A stretch of 32,155 bases of DNA from JADFMN01 sp964529975 (GCA_964529975.1 CAZGXW010000028.1:1-32155); one strand, 5' to 3'. Shown: positions 15,188 to 23,653, counted from the first letter of the stretch. A program made the numbers and translations. The notes: generated by a model not told the origin, from the sequence alone.

Positions 15188-16027
15188 CTAGGCTTGCACG
15201 GGCTCTCGCCTGACGAAGAGCCTGACGACGTAGTTCAACAGGACCATGCATCCGAACACGAGGACGATGGAGGCGCCAGTGGGCCATCCACCCAGTTCCT
15301 TGTCCGCCTTAAGCGACACATACGTGCCGAGGAGCGAACCAACCCACGCCAAAGGCACGGCGACCAACAGAGCGCGGTTGATCGTATTCGTCCATGTCGT
15401 GGCTACGACGGCAGGCATGACAAGCCACGTGAAGACGACGAGAATCCCTGCAACCTGCACCGACGATGCGACGACCACTCCAATGAGCGCATAGAACAGG
15501 AAGTCGAGAACCGTTGACTTGACACCCCCCTCTTCAGGGTTCTCGGTCCGATGGCAGAACGACTTCCATAGGAACGCGGTAACGACTGCCATCGCCCCAT
15601 AGATGTAGCCGTCCCGGTAGAGTTCCCGAGCCTGGACGAGGAGTATCTGCCCATCCAAGAGGTCGCGCATGAGTTCTGGACCGTGCGAGGTGTAAGGCTG
15701 GACGATCACCACGGCTGCCGAACTCAGCACGAAGATGATGCCGATCATGGCCTCGTGCGGAACCTTCCCCAGTTTGAACCTGGTCAAAGCAATCAAGAGC
15801 GCGCCAACCAAAGCGGAACCGACCGTGACGAAGTAGATCTCCGTCGTATTGGGCTCGAGGCCGTTCGCCAGCCCGAGAGCGAGCCCTAAAGCGGCGACTT
15901 GGGCGACAGCCAGATCGATGAAGATGACGCCTCGTCGAATGATGTGGAGTCCAAAAGCGGCGTGCATGGGCGACATGATCAGCGCCGCAATCGCGGCGTA
16001 CTGAAGAATCGTCCAGTCTGCACCCAT
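15188..16027 (-). CDS. znuB: Metal (zinc/manganese) ABC transporter permease, ABC-3 family
   Basis: A 279-residue integral membrane protein with about eight hydrophobic helices. It matches the ABC-3 permease family in FGLHIIRRGVIFIDLAVAQVAALG near the N-terminus and GKVPHEAMIGIIFVLSSAAVVI in the middle, which is the likely ATPase-coupling region. The C-terminal VQVAGILVVFTWLVMPAVVA is a family signature. It imports zinc or manganese across the inner membrane together with a substrate-binding protein and an ATPase. It starts 5 bp after the znuA stop, in the same operon. No ATPase gene lies next to it, so the energising subunit must be encoded elsewhere. Zinc is inferred from the Fur-family regulator and is not proven. 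Confidence 0.88.
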   Translation of the reverse strand: MGADWTILQYAAIAALIMSPMHAAFGLHIIRRGVIFIDLAVAQVAALGLALGLANGLEPNTTEIYFVTVGSALVGALLIALTRFKLGKVPHEAMIGIIFVLSSAAVVIVQPYTSHGPELMRDLLDGQILLVQARELYRDGYIYGAMAVVTAFLWKSFCHRTENPEEGGVKSTVLDFLFYALIGVVVASSVQVAGILVVFTWLVMPAVVATTWTNTINRALLVAVPLAWVGSLLGTYVSLKADKELGGWPTGASIVLVFGCMVLLNYVVRLFVRREPVQA

Positions 16028-16032
16028 AGGGT

Positions 16033-17004
16033 CTAGAGCGCTCCACCCACGAGGTTCACGACCGAATCCATAAGTGAGATGTAGTCCTTGGCCGCTGACG
16101 TGTGCCCGACGCTCAGGGGCGCGACCACGAGTTTTGCAGAGGACCGTGACGCAACCGTTTGCCCTGACCTGTTCGAGTAGATCGGCTCCTGCAAGATTAC
16201 TTTGACCCGTTCGCTGCCAGCGGTCCTGATGACGCTCGCCAAGTGTCCGGGGGTGGGAGGCACACCTGGCTTCGGCTCAAGATGCGCAACGACGCGCAGG
16301 CCGAAACGGTTTGCGAAATAGTTCCAAGATTTGTGATAGGTGACGATCGCCTCGCCTCGGTGTGGCTCCATTTTTGCTGCCCACCCTCCGAGTCCAGACA
16401 CGCCCTTCCAAGAAGCCATCGACCAAAGTCGGTCCGCGCCAACGGCGTTGACAGCGGTCGCTCCGAACATGGCAACGTCCACGCTCCGAACGAACGCCTC
16501 GCCCCGCTGGGTGTACGCCGCCTTGTTGGTCGGATCAAGTTGGCCCAACCTAGCAGCGATCGTCCGCGCGATCGTGCGCGCGTTGAAAGGATCCAGCCAA
16601 TAGTGGGGATTGCCGTTGGGATGGACGTCCCCATCGGCGCGTGTCACTCGGCCCGTCGGCTTGTCGAGCACACCAATCCCAACGGAAGCGTAGAGGTGGC
16701 CCGGCTTTCCAATGGCAATCTTCGGGTTTCGCGCCCCTTGGATGAGGGCCGACTCGTAGCCGACCTCGAGGTCGAGACCGACCGCGATGAACAGGTCTGC
16801 CCCGCGGATTTTCGCCATGTCGCCGGGCTTTGCGTCGATGAAGTGGGGGTCCCTTGCACCCTTCACGATGGAATCGACCTTGACGTTCGCACCGCCCACC
16901 GTGCGCGCAATCGAAGCGAGGTCTTCCGTAGTCGTGACGACATCGAGGTTTGCACGGACACCAGCAGCCAGCGCAATGACAGCAAGCAGAATGACTCGTC
17001 TCAC
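16033..17004 (-). CDS. znuA: Metal ABC transporter substrate-binding protein (cluster A-I, ZnuA-like)
   Basis: A 323-residue periplasmic protein with a signal peptide (MRRVILLAVIALAAGVRA). The family metal ligands are visible: His in ARDPHFIDAKPG, His in NPHYWLDPFN and His in VTYHKSWNYFANRFGL. LFIAVGLDLEVGYE and VILQEPIYS are also typical. The usual C-terminal acidic ligand region reads APLSVGHTSAAKDY, where the standard Asp is not obvious. A GDVHPNGNPH stretch supplies extra His but there is no long His-rich loop. The GTG start at 17004 is preceded by GAGG and directly gives the signal peptide; upstream in-frame starts overlap the previous gene. It lies 7 bp after the outer-membrane gene. 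Zinc versus manganese is undecided. Confidence 0.87.
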   Translation of the reverse strand: MRRVILLAVIALAAGVRANLDVVTTTEDLASIARTVGGANVKVDSIVKGARDPHFIDAKPGDMAKIRGADLFIAVGLDLEVGYESALIQGARNPKIAIGKPGHLYASVGIGVLDKPTGRVTRADGDVHPNGNPHYWLDPFNARTIARTIAARLGQLDPTNKAAYTQRGEAFVRSVDVAMFGATAVNAVGADRLWSMASWKGVSGLGGWAAKMEPHRGEAIVTYHKSWNYFANRFGLRVVAHLEPKPGVPPTPGHLASVIRTAGSERVKVILQEPIYSNRSGQTVASRSSAKLVVAPLSVGHTSAAKDYISLMDSVVNLVGGAL

Positions 17005-17011
17005 ATTTGCC

Positions 17012-18067
17012 TCAGTACTTGTGCGCCCTGTGCGGCCCAATCAGGAATTGCACTTGGAACATAAGTTGGGTGCGGTCGGACCCAAACCTCCAGTCTTGAC
17101 GCTGAAGTTCGAGTCTGACGAGTTGGAACTCGCTCAGTTTCATGGTGAGACCGGTCGTATAGGCTCGCAGCGTGTCAGAACCATCGACCAGTTGCACCTT
17201 GTCGTACCGGGCCCCCAGCCACAATCGTTGAGTCAGTTGGTACGCGAGAGAGGCGAAGTGTCCGTGTTGCAGATCTGAGCCAGCGGCGCCTGCTTCGTAC
17301 CAATACGCCTCGCTCTCAAAAACCATCTGGTTCGCCGTACCTTCAGGACGGAGTTTCGCAACAAAGTCGGCGCCATAGATGCTCGTGGTTCCTCCATCCA
17401 TCGGCCCAGTCCCGTAAGTGAATCCCAACTGACCGCTCCAATCTCGTGAGAAGTCGAAGAACGTCCGGTAATGGCCGATCCACACGGGCTTTCCAGTGTC
17501 GCTCCCCACGAACAAGGGCCCGTCCTCCGGCACGAGCGCTTCGACTGTGATCTCGCTAAACCTGTCTCCCGGAAAGAGATAGGCCCAACTGACGCCAGGG
17601 GCCCTGAGCCCTTCCTCGCCGAACACCTCGGTGACGATGAACGGATAGTCGAAGAAATCGAGTTGGTCGACGTGGTTGCGATTGACCCTCCCCAATGCGC
17701 CGGCCAGTTTGCCAATGCGAAAATCGTGCCCTGCCGCCAGCCCAGTGTACGAGCCGAACGCCTCTTCGACCTCGACCTCACCCTCGTCCTCGTCCAGGGG
17801 GTTTGCAAACGCGATGTATGCCTCGGCTCTCAGGTAGGGGTCGACGTCAGCCGCGATGCCCCATTCGATCTCTCGCATGGCAGCCCGACGGTTTGGCGGC
17901 GACATCGAGTCCGACAGTCGAGCCCCGAAGTTGAACACAAGGCTCATATCAGGGTTGAAGGCGTTCTGACCTTGGACTCGCGGCGCAAGCTCGAAAGGAC
18001 GGTCCAACGGGGACAGCGGCATGCTCGCGACGGCGAGCGCGGCTCCTAGTCCAGCGACAGTGAACAT
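17012..18067 (-). CDS. Predicted outer-membrane beta-barrel protein of the metal-uptake operon
   Basis: A 351-residue protein with a short N-terminal hydrophobic stretch (FTVAGLGAALAVASM). A series of amphipathic strands with aromatic girdles follows, such as YFxxFFDFSRDWSGQLGFTYGTG-type alternation, FESEAYWYEAGA and LWLGARYDKVQL. The acidic segment DEDEGEVEVEE (about residues 93-103) could be a periplasmic or surface loop. The end FQVQFLIGPHRAHKY is barrel-like although not a terminal Phe. I do not recognise a named family, but barrels next to znuAB in Gram-negative bacteria often carry zinc over the outer membrane, so this is probably the outer-membrane entry step. It is first in the operon after a palindromic promoter and 59 bp behind the Fur-family gene. 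Confidence 0.65.
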   Translation of the reverse strand: MFTVAGLGAALAVASMPLSPLDRPFELAPRVQGQNAFNPDMSLVFNFGARLSDSMSPPNRRAAMREIEWGIAADVDPYLRAEAYIAFANPLDEDEGEVEVEEAFGSYTGLAAGHDFRIGKLAGALGRVNRNHVDQLDFFDYPFIVTEVFGEEGLRAPGVSWAYLFPGDRFSEITVEALVPEDGPLFVGSDTGKPVWIGHYRTFFDFSRDWSGQLGFTYGTGPMDGGTTSIYGADFVAKLRPEGTANQMVFESEAYWYEAGAAGSDLQHGHFASLAYQLTQRLWLGARYDKVQLVDGSDTLRAYTTGLTMKLSEFQLVRLELQRQDWRFGSDRTQLMFQVQFLIGPHRAHKY

Positions 18068-18071
18068 GGTC

Positions 18072-18093
18072 TTGGCAGGGTAATACCCGCCAA
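18072..18093. promoter_or_regulatory. Palindromic operator over the -10 box of the metal-uptake operon
   Basis: TTGGC-A-GGGTA-A-TACCC-GCCAA is an inverted repeat with one extra A in the left arm. On the minus strand it contains TATTAC (18085-18080), placed 18 bp after TTGCAA (18109-18104), with an A/T-rich block just upstream. The repeat covers the -10 and ends 4 bp before the operon ATG. Given the Fur-family gene immediately upstream, it is a good candidate operator for that regulator; this is inference. Confidence 0.55.
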
Positions 18094-18126
18094 AAGTTCG
18101 CTATTGCAAGTCTTTTTCAAAAACGG

Positions 18127-18600
18127 TCAGTGCTTTGCACACGACTGGCAGGTCGCGGTGATCTCGATCTTAATCGTCATGGCGCGGATGCCCTTCCGCT
18201 TCAGCAGGTTCTTGGTAGCCTCGTAGACTCCCTCGGCCAGGGGCAGTTCCCAAACGTGGCCACAAGAGCCGCAGACCACGTGCTGAGTCTCCTTGCCGTG
18301 CTCCTTTCCAAACGTGCAGGCGACGTATCCATCGACGACCCCGATGTGATGCACGAGGCCGAGTTCGGTCAGCGCAGAAAGGACCCGGTACACGCTGACT
18401 AGGTCGAGGGTGCCGCCACCCTGCTTGACCGATTCGTAGATCCCGTGGGGAGAAAGCGGCGTCTCGGCCCTGGCAAGCGCTTGGATAATCGACATGCGGG
18501 CCGACGTGATCCGAAGCCCATGCTCGCGCAAACGCACCTCGGCGAGCTTCTCAAAGGAAACGTCGCTGCTTGCCATACGAGACTTGGACGTCTCTGCCAC
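18127..18600 (-). CDS. Fur-family metalloregulator (probably zinc-responsive)
   Basis: A 157-residue DNA-binding repressor. The winged helix spans about residues 18-90, with LRITSARMSIIQALARAE, PLSPHGIYESVKQGG and LDLVSVYRVLSALTELGLVH as in Fur proteins. The dimerisation part has His/Cys metal sites: His84-His85, EHGKETQHVVCGSCG (Cys110, Cys113) and a C-terminal CQSC (Cys151, Cys154). The two CxxC pairs make the structural zinc site of the family. The classic Fur HHDH string is absent. Together with the metal-transport genes directly downstream, this favours a Zur-type role over iron sensing. The GTG start at 18600 follows TGG-TACCCT by 6 nt; an ATG at 18576 is an alternative. It is divergent from the UPF0182 gene. 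Confidence 0.88.
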   Translation of the reverse strand: MAETSKSRMASSDVSFEKLAEVRLREHGLRITSARMSIIQALARAETPLSPHGIYESVKQGGGTLDLVSVYRVLSALTELGLVHHIGVVDGYVACTFGKEHGKETQHVVCGSCGHVWELPLAEGVYEATKNLLKRKGIRAMTIKIEITATCQSCAKH

Positions 18601-18606
18601 GCCTTA

Positions 18607-18615
18607 AGGGTACCA
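18607..18615 (-). promoter_or_regulatory. Putative extended -10 (TGG-TACCCT) of the Fur-family gene, leaderless geometry
   Basis: On the minus strand TGG-TACCCT is followed by 6 nt and the GTG at 18600. The same CCTGGTACCCT string occurs upstream of the tRNA gene at 23643-23653, which supports a shared promoter element. Confidence 0.5.
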
Positions 18616-18660
18616 GGGAGACAACGAAGTCCCTCCCGGCCCCGTATGACCAACTTAAGC

Positions 18661-18666
18661 GAAACT
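18661..18666 (+). promoter_or_regulatory. Weak -10-like GAAACT before the UPF0182 gene
   Basis: GAAACT ends 7 nt before the ATG at 18674, and no Shine-Dalgarno is visible. It resembles TAAACT (26961) and CAAACT (22736) in sequence and spacing but has G at the first position, so it is doubtful alone. Confidence 0.25.
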
Positions 18667-18673
18667 GGTAGCA

Positions 18674-21427
18674 ATGAACAAGCGAGGAGACCGGTCAGGG
18701 CTAGGTTCCGGGGCGAGGATGGTCGTGCTCTTTGCCGTCGTCTTGATCCTGCTGGCCTCTGGAAAGACTCTGCTAGGGATCTACACCGACTGGCTGTGGT
18801 ACACGCACGATGCTCGTCAGCCAGAGGTCTTTGCGAAGGCAGTCAAGACTCAAGCCGCCCTGTGGACGGTCGGCCTGATCGTCGCCTTCTTGGCGATTTA
18901 TCTCAATGCCAGGGTCTCGCTCTCATCGCAAGCGGTCTACGACGCCGTGCCGCAAGACGAGAACTCCCGCGCTGCTGCAAACGTTCTGGCCGCGCTCCAG
19001 AAGTTCGCTAGGCTGCTCGCGGCTGCGGCCGCAATCGTCGTCGCGCTTGGAGTCGCCTCCACTTTGGGTGGAGCCTACAAGGAATTCTGGGCATCCACAG
19101 CTGCTGTCGAGTTCGGGCGCAAAGACCCGCTCTTCAACATCGACATCGGCTTCTACGTGTTCAAACTTCCCTGGTTCAAGACGGTCGCAGACGTCTCCGT
19201 AGCCGTGCTCGCAATCGCGTTCGTCTTGACGCTCGCAGGCTATCTGGGCACTCGGGGGCTCGCAAAGGTCGCACGCGTTCAACTGCCACAGGGAGCGATG
19301 CGCATGCACCTCTCCGTGCTCGCCGGGCTCGGACTCATGGCTTTCGGCGCGAGGCTGTACCTGATGAAGTACCTCATGGGTGTCGCCGAGGGTCCACAGT
19401 TCGTCGGCCCAGGCTACGCACAGAGCAAGGTCGTGCAGTACTATGCCGTCCTGGGCGTCGCGACTGCTGTTGTCGGCCTGCTCGCCATGATCAATGGCAA
19501 GGCTGGCAAACCCTGGCGTGCTCTGGGGTTTGGCGTTCCTCTCCTGTTGCTTGCTGGACTTGTGCTCTTCGCGTTCGTGCCTGGGTACATCCAACAGTTC
19601 ACCGTTGCTCCGAACTCGCTGACATTGGAGCCTCCGTTTGCAAAGCGGGCGATCGAAAGCACTCGCTTCGCCTATGGCTTGGACAGGTTCGAAGTTCGCG
19701 ACTTCGCCGTCAAGGCCGAGCCTACTGCCGACGAGGTGAAGCAAGCGCAGTCCACGCTCAAATCAATGAGGCTGTGGGATCCGAACGTGCTGCGCAAAGT
19801 GTTCGACGAACGACAGTCGTTGCGGCCCTATTACACGTTCTACGATGTCGACGTCGACCGGTACACCATCGGGGGCGAGCAGCGCATGGTCATGCTTGCG
19901 CCTCGCGACATCAGCAACAACGGGCTTGACCAGCGACACCGCAGTTGGCAGAACCAGTACTTGCGCTATACGCACGGATTTGGCGTCGTGATAGCCCCAG
20001 CAAACGAGTCGATCGACAGTGGACAGCCTAACTACTGGCTGAGCAACTTCCCGCCAGTGCAAGGGACTCTCTTTCCGTTGAACGAGCAGCGCACGTACTT
20101 CGGCCACTATCCGGAAGGCTCGCAGGAGAAGAACGGCTACGTGCTTCTGAAGACCAAGTTGGCCGAGTTCGACTATCCGAGCGATCCGGAGGCGGTGCAC
20201 AACTGGACCGGCGATAGGGGAATCCCAATCAGCGGCGCCCTGGCAAAGTTCGCCTTCTCCACCCTGAACGGAGACATCAAGTTCTATACAACCAAGGACA
20301 TCACGGCAGAGTCGCGGCTCGTGTTTCATCGCGACATCATCGACAGGGCAAGCAAGGTCTATCCGTTCCTCTCGTTCGACTCCGATCCGTACATCGCCCT
20401 CATCGACGGCCGCGTGGTCTGGATCATAGACGCCTACACGGTGAGCGACATGGTTCCGTACAGCGACTTTACGAACGGCATCAACTACGTTAGGAACAGC
20501 GTCAAGATCACGGTAGACGCCTACTCCGGCGATATGCGCGCCTACGCGATCGAAGAGGACGAGCCCGTGCTGCGCGCCTGGATGAAGGTCTTTCCTGGCC
20601 TTATCCGACCTGGCGCAGAGGTGCCAGACCAGGTTCGCGAGCACTTTCGATACGCGGAAGGCCTATTCGCAGCCCAAAGCGAAGTCATGGCGCAGTACCA
20701 CGTAACGGACCCCGTGAAGTTCCTGAGCAACGAAGACGCGTGGCAGGTTTCGCTTGAGATCGGCGCAGACGGCCTGCGAAAGCGCGTCGAGCCGTACTAC
20801 GTCCATATGCGGGTTCCTGGCGAGACGCAAGACGGGTTTATGCTGATCCGTCCGTTCTCCCCGAACGAACGGAACAACATGATCGGGTGGATGGCCGCAC
20901 ACTGCGATCCTGAGAACTATGGGCGAGTAACGGTGTTTCGCTTCCCGCGAGACACGCAAACCCAAGGCCCCTACCAAATGGAGTCGAAGTTCAACCAAGA
21001 CCCGATCGTGGCGGATATCAATCGGCAGTTCAACAACGACCAGTCGTCGATCGTCCCGGGCAACTTGCTCGTTATTCCCGTCGGTTCTAGCCTGCTCTAT
21101 GTCAAGCCGCTGTTCCTCGAGAGCCGCGCACGACCCATTCCAGAACTCAGAAAGGTCGTGCTCGGCCTGCAGAACCGCGTTGTCGTCGGAAACACCTATG
21201 AAGAAGCATTAGAGAAGCTGTTCGGCCAGGCGCCAAGGCAGTCCCTCCTGCCGAGCGGGGTCGAAGACCTCAACAGGCCGACCGTCGAAACGGCGGACAA
21301 ACAGGCCGTGCGCGAAGCGCTCCAACTTCTCGACCAGGCGGACGCAGCCTTGCGGTTGGGCGACTTTGCCAAGTACGGCGAGCTTCAACGGCAGGCCCGC
21401 GAGAAGTTGCGCGGTCTGGCACAATAG
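18674..21427 (+). CDS. UPF0182 family large membrane protein
   Basis: A 917-residue protein of the UPF0182 family (COG1615), whose function is unknown. The N-terminal third has about seven transmembrane segments, beginning VVLFAVVLILLASGKTLLG, then WTVGLIVAFLAIYL, and the family-typical region FGRKDPLFNIDIGFYVFKLPW. The large extracytoplasmic part contains YDVDVDRYTIGGEQRMVMLAPRD, LRYTHGFGVVIAPANE, YWLSNFPP and YIALIDGRVVWIIDAYT, all strongly conserved in the family. The C-terminal 60 residues are helical and charged, as usual. The length is normal and the gene is intact. It is divergent from the Fur-family gene, sharing a 73-bp intergenic region. aroA follows 6 bp after the stop, but a promoter-like element overlaps this gene's end. 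Confidence 0.9.
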   Translation: MNKRGDRSGLGSGARMVVLFAVVLILLASGKTLLGIYTDWLWYTHDARQPEVFAKAVKTQAALWTVGLIVAFLAIYLNARVSLSSQAVYDAVPQDENSRAAANVLAALQKFARLLAAAAAIVVALGVASTLGGAYKEFWASTAAVEFGRKDPLFNIDIGFYVFKLPWFKTVADVSVAVLAIAFVLTLAGYLGTRGLAKVARVQLPQGAMRMHLSVLAGLGLMAFGARLYLMKYLMGVAEGPQFVGPGYAQSKVVQYYAVLGVATAVVGLLAMINGKAGKPWRALGFGVPLLLLAGLVLFAFVPGYIQQFTVAPNSLTLEPPFAKRAIESTRFAYGLDRFEVRDFAVKAEPTADEVKQAQSTLKSMRLWDPNVLRKVFDERQSLRPYYTFYDVDVDRYTIGGEQRMVMLAPRDISNNGLDQRHRSWQNQYLRYTHGFGVVIAPANESIDSGQPNYWLSNFPPVQGTLFPLNEQRTYFGHYPEGSQEKNGYVLLKTKLAEFDYPSDPEAVHNWTGDRGIPISGALAKFAFSTLNGDIKFYTTKDITAESRLVFHRDIIDRASKVYPFLSFDSDPYIALIDGRVVWIIDAYTVSDMVPYSDFTNGINYVRNSVKITVDAYSGDMRAYAIEEDEPVLRAWMKVFPGLIRPGAEVPDQVREHFRYAEGLFAAQSEVMAQYHVTDPVKFLSNEDAWQVSLEIGADGLRKRVEPYYVHMRVPGETQDGFMLIRPFSPNERNNMIGWMAAHCDPENYGRVTVFRFPRDTQTQGPYQMESKFNQDPIVADINRQFNNDQSSIVPGNLLVIPVGSSLLYVKPLFLESRARPIPELRKVVLGLQNRVVVGNTYEEALEKLFGQAPRQSLLPSGVEDLNRPTVETADKQAVREALQLLDQADAALRLGDFAKYGELQRQAREKLRGLAQ
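21417..21425 (+). promoter_or_regulatory. Putative extended -10 (TGG-CACAAT) of aroA
   Basis: TGG directly precedes CACAAT, which ends 8 nt before the GTG at 21434, inside the last codons of the UPF0182 gene. It shares the ten-base string CACAATAGTC with the accB promoter. Confidence 0.4.
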
Positions 21428-21433
21428 TCGGTT

Positions 21434-22711
21434 GTGGTGCTCTCCGTCAGCAAGTCTCCGCCGCTGCGGGGGACACTCCGCCCGCCAAGTGACAAGTCGC
21501 TCACCCATCGGGCCTACATTCTTGCGGCCCTTGCAAGGACTCCCAGCACCGTCCACGGCCCATTGCGGGGACAGGACTGCGAAGGCACGCGCGCGATCCT
21601 TAGCGCGCTTGGAGCAAAGTTCACAGACGTTGACGGATCAGTCCGCGTCGATCCTTCCGGGTTCCCATCCCAGCCGGGCAGAGACCTCGATTGCGGCAAC
21701 AGCGGCACAACGATGCGACTCCTTGCTGGGGTCCTCGCTGGACTGCCTGGAATCGAGGCCCGATTGACGGGCGACGAGTCGCTTTCGCGCCGACCGATGG
21801 GTCGGGTCATCGAACCGCTTAGGATGATGGGAGCAGACATTGACGGCGAAACCGCCCCGCTGACGATTCGCGGAAAGAACTTGCGAGGCGTGCGCTACGA
21901 ATCGCCCGTTGCAAGCGCCCAAGTCAAGAGCGCAGTCTTGTTAGCAGGGCTGATGGCTGAGGGTGAGACTTGGGTCAGCGAGCCTAGTAAGAGCCGCGAC
22001 CACACCGAGCGCATGCTTGCGTCGCTGGGGGTTCAGATCGAAGAAGTAGGCGGAGCGCTGGGAGTGAAAGGAGGCCAGGCGTTTGATGGGTTTGATGTCT
22101 CGATCCCTGCGGACGTTTCTAGCGCCGCGTTCTGGCTTTGTGCTGCGTCGATCGTGCCAGGGTCATTTGTTGTGCTTCGGGATGTTGGAACAAACCCGAC
22201 GCGGACGGGCGTGCTCGAGGTCTTGGCGAGCGCTGGTGCAACCATTGGTGTGCAGCCTCAAGGCGATCAAATGGGTGAGCCGGTCTCGACAATCGCTGTG
22301 CAGTACAAGGACGGCTTGGAGGCGTTCGAGGTCAAGGGAGACCTCGTTCCGCGTCTCATCGACGAGATTCCAGTTCTCGCCGTGATCGCCACCCAGTGCG
22401 TGGGACGAACGGTGTTCCGAGACGCTCAAGAACTGCGGGTCAAGGAGACCGACCGTATCGAGACGGTCGCCTCCAACCTGGCGGCGATGGGTGCAAAGGT
22501 CGAGGTGTACGACGACGGGCTTAGCGTGATCGGACCGACCCCGCTGGAAGGCAAGGTTGTGGACGCAAGGGGCGACCACAGGATCGGCATGGCGTTCGCC
22601 GTCGCAGGTCTCATCGCAAAGGGAGAGACCAGGATCGAGAACGCAGACTCGATTTCAACCTCCTACCCAGGATTTGTAGAAGATCTTCGCAGTCTGACGA
22701 GCCAAGGGTAG
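21434..22711 (+). CDS. aroA: 3-phosphoshikimate 1-carboxyvinyltransferase (EPSP synthase)
   Basis: A 425-residue enzyme that joins phosphoenolpyruvate to shikimate-3-phosphate in aromatic amino-acid synthesis. Motifs in order: PPSDKSLTHRAYILAALA (phosphate-binding lysine, residues about 17-34), LDCGNSGTTMRLLAG, GDESLSRRPMGRV, PVASAQVKSAVLLAGL, SRDHTERML, DIPAD-like VSIPADVSSAAFWL, ELRVKETDRI and the C-terminal DARGDHRIGMAFAVAGL. The GNSGTTMRL form of the PEP loop resembles class II (Bacillus-like) enzymes more than the E. coli GNAGTAMRPL. The start is GTG at 21434; GTG at 21437 is equally possible. No Shine-Dalgarno is present. Confidence 0.95.
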   Translation: MVLSVSKSPPLRGTLRPPSDKSLTHRAYILAALARTPSTVHGPLRGQDCEGTRAILSALGAKFTDVDGSVRVDPSGFPSQPGRDLDCGNSGTTMRLLAGVLAGLPGIEARLTGDESLSRRPMGRVIEPLRMMGADIDGETAPLTIRGKNLRGVRYESPVASAQVKSAVLLAGLMAEGETWVSEPSKSRDHTERMLASLGVQIEEVGGALGVKGGQAFDGFDVSIPADVSSAAFWLCAASIVPGSFVVLRDVGTNPTRTGVLEVLASAGATIGVQPQGDQMGEPVSTIAVQYKDGLEAFEVKGDLVPRLIDEIPVLAVIATQCVGRTVFRDAQELRVKETDRIETVASNLAAMGAKVEVYDDGLSVIGPTPLEGKVVDARGDHRIGMAFAVAGLIAKGETRIENADSISTSYPGFVEDLRSLTSQG

Positions 22712-22735
22712 AACCCTGCACGGTGGCACGTCGTC

Positions 22736-22741
22736 CAAACT
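22736..22741 (+). promoter_or_regulatory. Putative -10 (CAAACT) with leaderless spacing, aspartyl protease gene
   Basis: CAAACT is followed by 6 nt and the GTG start at 22748. There is no convincing -35 and only a CAGG too close to the start to act as Shine-Dalgarno. Confidence 0.4.
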
Positions 22742-22747
22742 GACAGG

Positions 22748-23617
22748 GTGAGGAGGCAGATTCTGACCGCCTTGACGGCCGCACTGATATGCACGGCTGG
22801 ATACGCCTTTGGCCAGGCTCCAGAGGCGACTATCGTTCCCGTCGACCTGTCCACCGAGCGTCCGATCATCGACGTCTTCATTAACGGCGATGGGCCGTTC
22901 AAGTTCGTGGTCGACACTGGCGCGTCCAAGACGATGGTGAGCGCCGACTTGGCGGAGAGGTTGCGGCTTCCGAACGCCGGCTCAATCCTGGTCGGTGCCC
23001 CGAACTCATTCACCTCGATCAGGGCACCCATTCATCGCATCCGCGAACTTCGTATCAAGGACCTGAAGTTTTTTGGCGTTGGCGCGGTAGGAATCATGGA
23101 CCGCGACCTGATGCGCCATATTCGCGCCGACGGGATCATTAGCGCCCAAGACTTCAGCGGGTACCTGGTGACCTTTGACTACCGACAGAGGCAACTCGTG
23201 GTGCAGCCGGGCAGCCTGCCAGAGCCAGACGACATCCACGTCATGGGATACGAGGAACGCAACGGAATTGCCGGAGTAAAGATCGATGTTGCAGGAACTC
23301 CGACCTTCTTCCACCTTGACACCGGTTCGCCCTTCTTCATAGCGCTTCCGGGCACGATGCTTGGAAAGTCCGCATTCGAGAGCGAACCTCAACCTGTAGG
23401 CATGGCAAGGACGGTAGTTGCCGAGTTCCTCGTACTTAGCGGCAAACTTTCCGGCGATATCAAGGTCGCAAAGACCACCCTCTCCAAACCGACGGTCGAG
23501 ATCCTGGACAAGATGCCCTATGGCAACCTAGGATTCCGGTTCTTCCGCGATTTTCGCGTCACGTTCGACTATGCAAACGAGCGGGTGCGGATCGTCTACT
23601 GGCGGGACGCCCTCTAA
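22748..23617 (+). CDS. Exported retropepsin-like aspartyl protease
   Basis: A 289-residue protein with a signal peptide (MRRQILTALTAALICTAGYAFG). Residues 53-61 read FVVDTGASK, the DTG active-site motif of retropepsin-like proteases (Asp56). A second motif, FHLDTGSPFF (Asp191), lies at the start of a second similar half, so the protein may form a two-lobed enzyme in one chain. GISAQDF-like IISAQDFSGYLVTFDYRQRQL and LGFRFFRDFRVTFDYANERV end the two halves and are typical of the family. It probably acts in the periplasm; the target is unknown. The GTG start gives the signal peptide at once. It lies 36 bp after aroA and a tRNA gene follows. Confidence 0.85.
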   Translation: MRRQILTALTAALICTAGYAFGQAPEATIVPVDLSTERPIIDVFINGDGPFKFVVDTGASKTMVSADLAERLRLPNAGSILVGAPNSFTSIRAPIHRIRELRIKDLKFFGVGAVGIMDRDLMRHIRADGIISAQDFSGYLVTFDYRQRQLVVQPGSLPEPDDIHVMGYEERNGIAGVKIDVAGTPTFFHLDTGSPFFIALPGTMLGKSAFESEPQPVGMARTVVAEFLVLSGKLSGDIKVAKTTLSKPTVEILDKMPYGNLGFRFFRDFRVTFDYANERVRIVYWRDAL

Positions 23618-23642
23618 CCAGTCCCCATCCCTCAACCTGCTT

Positions 23643-23653
23643 CCTGGTACCCT
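23643..23653 (+). promoter_or_regulatory. Putative extended -10 (TGG-TACCCT) of the tRNA gene
   Basis: CCTGGTACCCT ends 11 nt before the mature tRNA 5' end. It carries the TGn extension and is identical over this stretch to the element before the Fur-family gene on the other strand. Confidence 0.45.
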
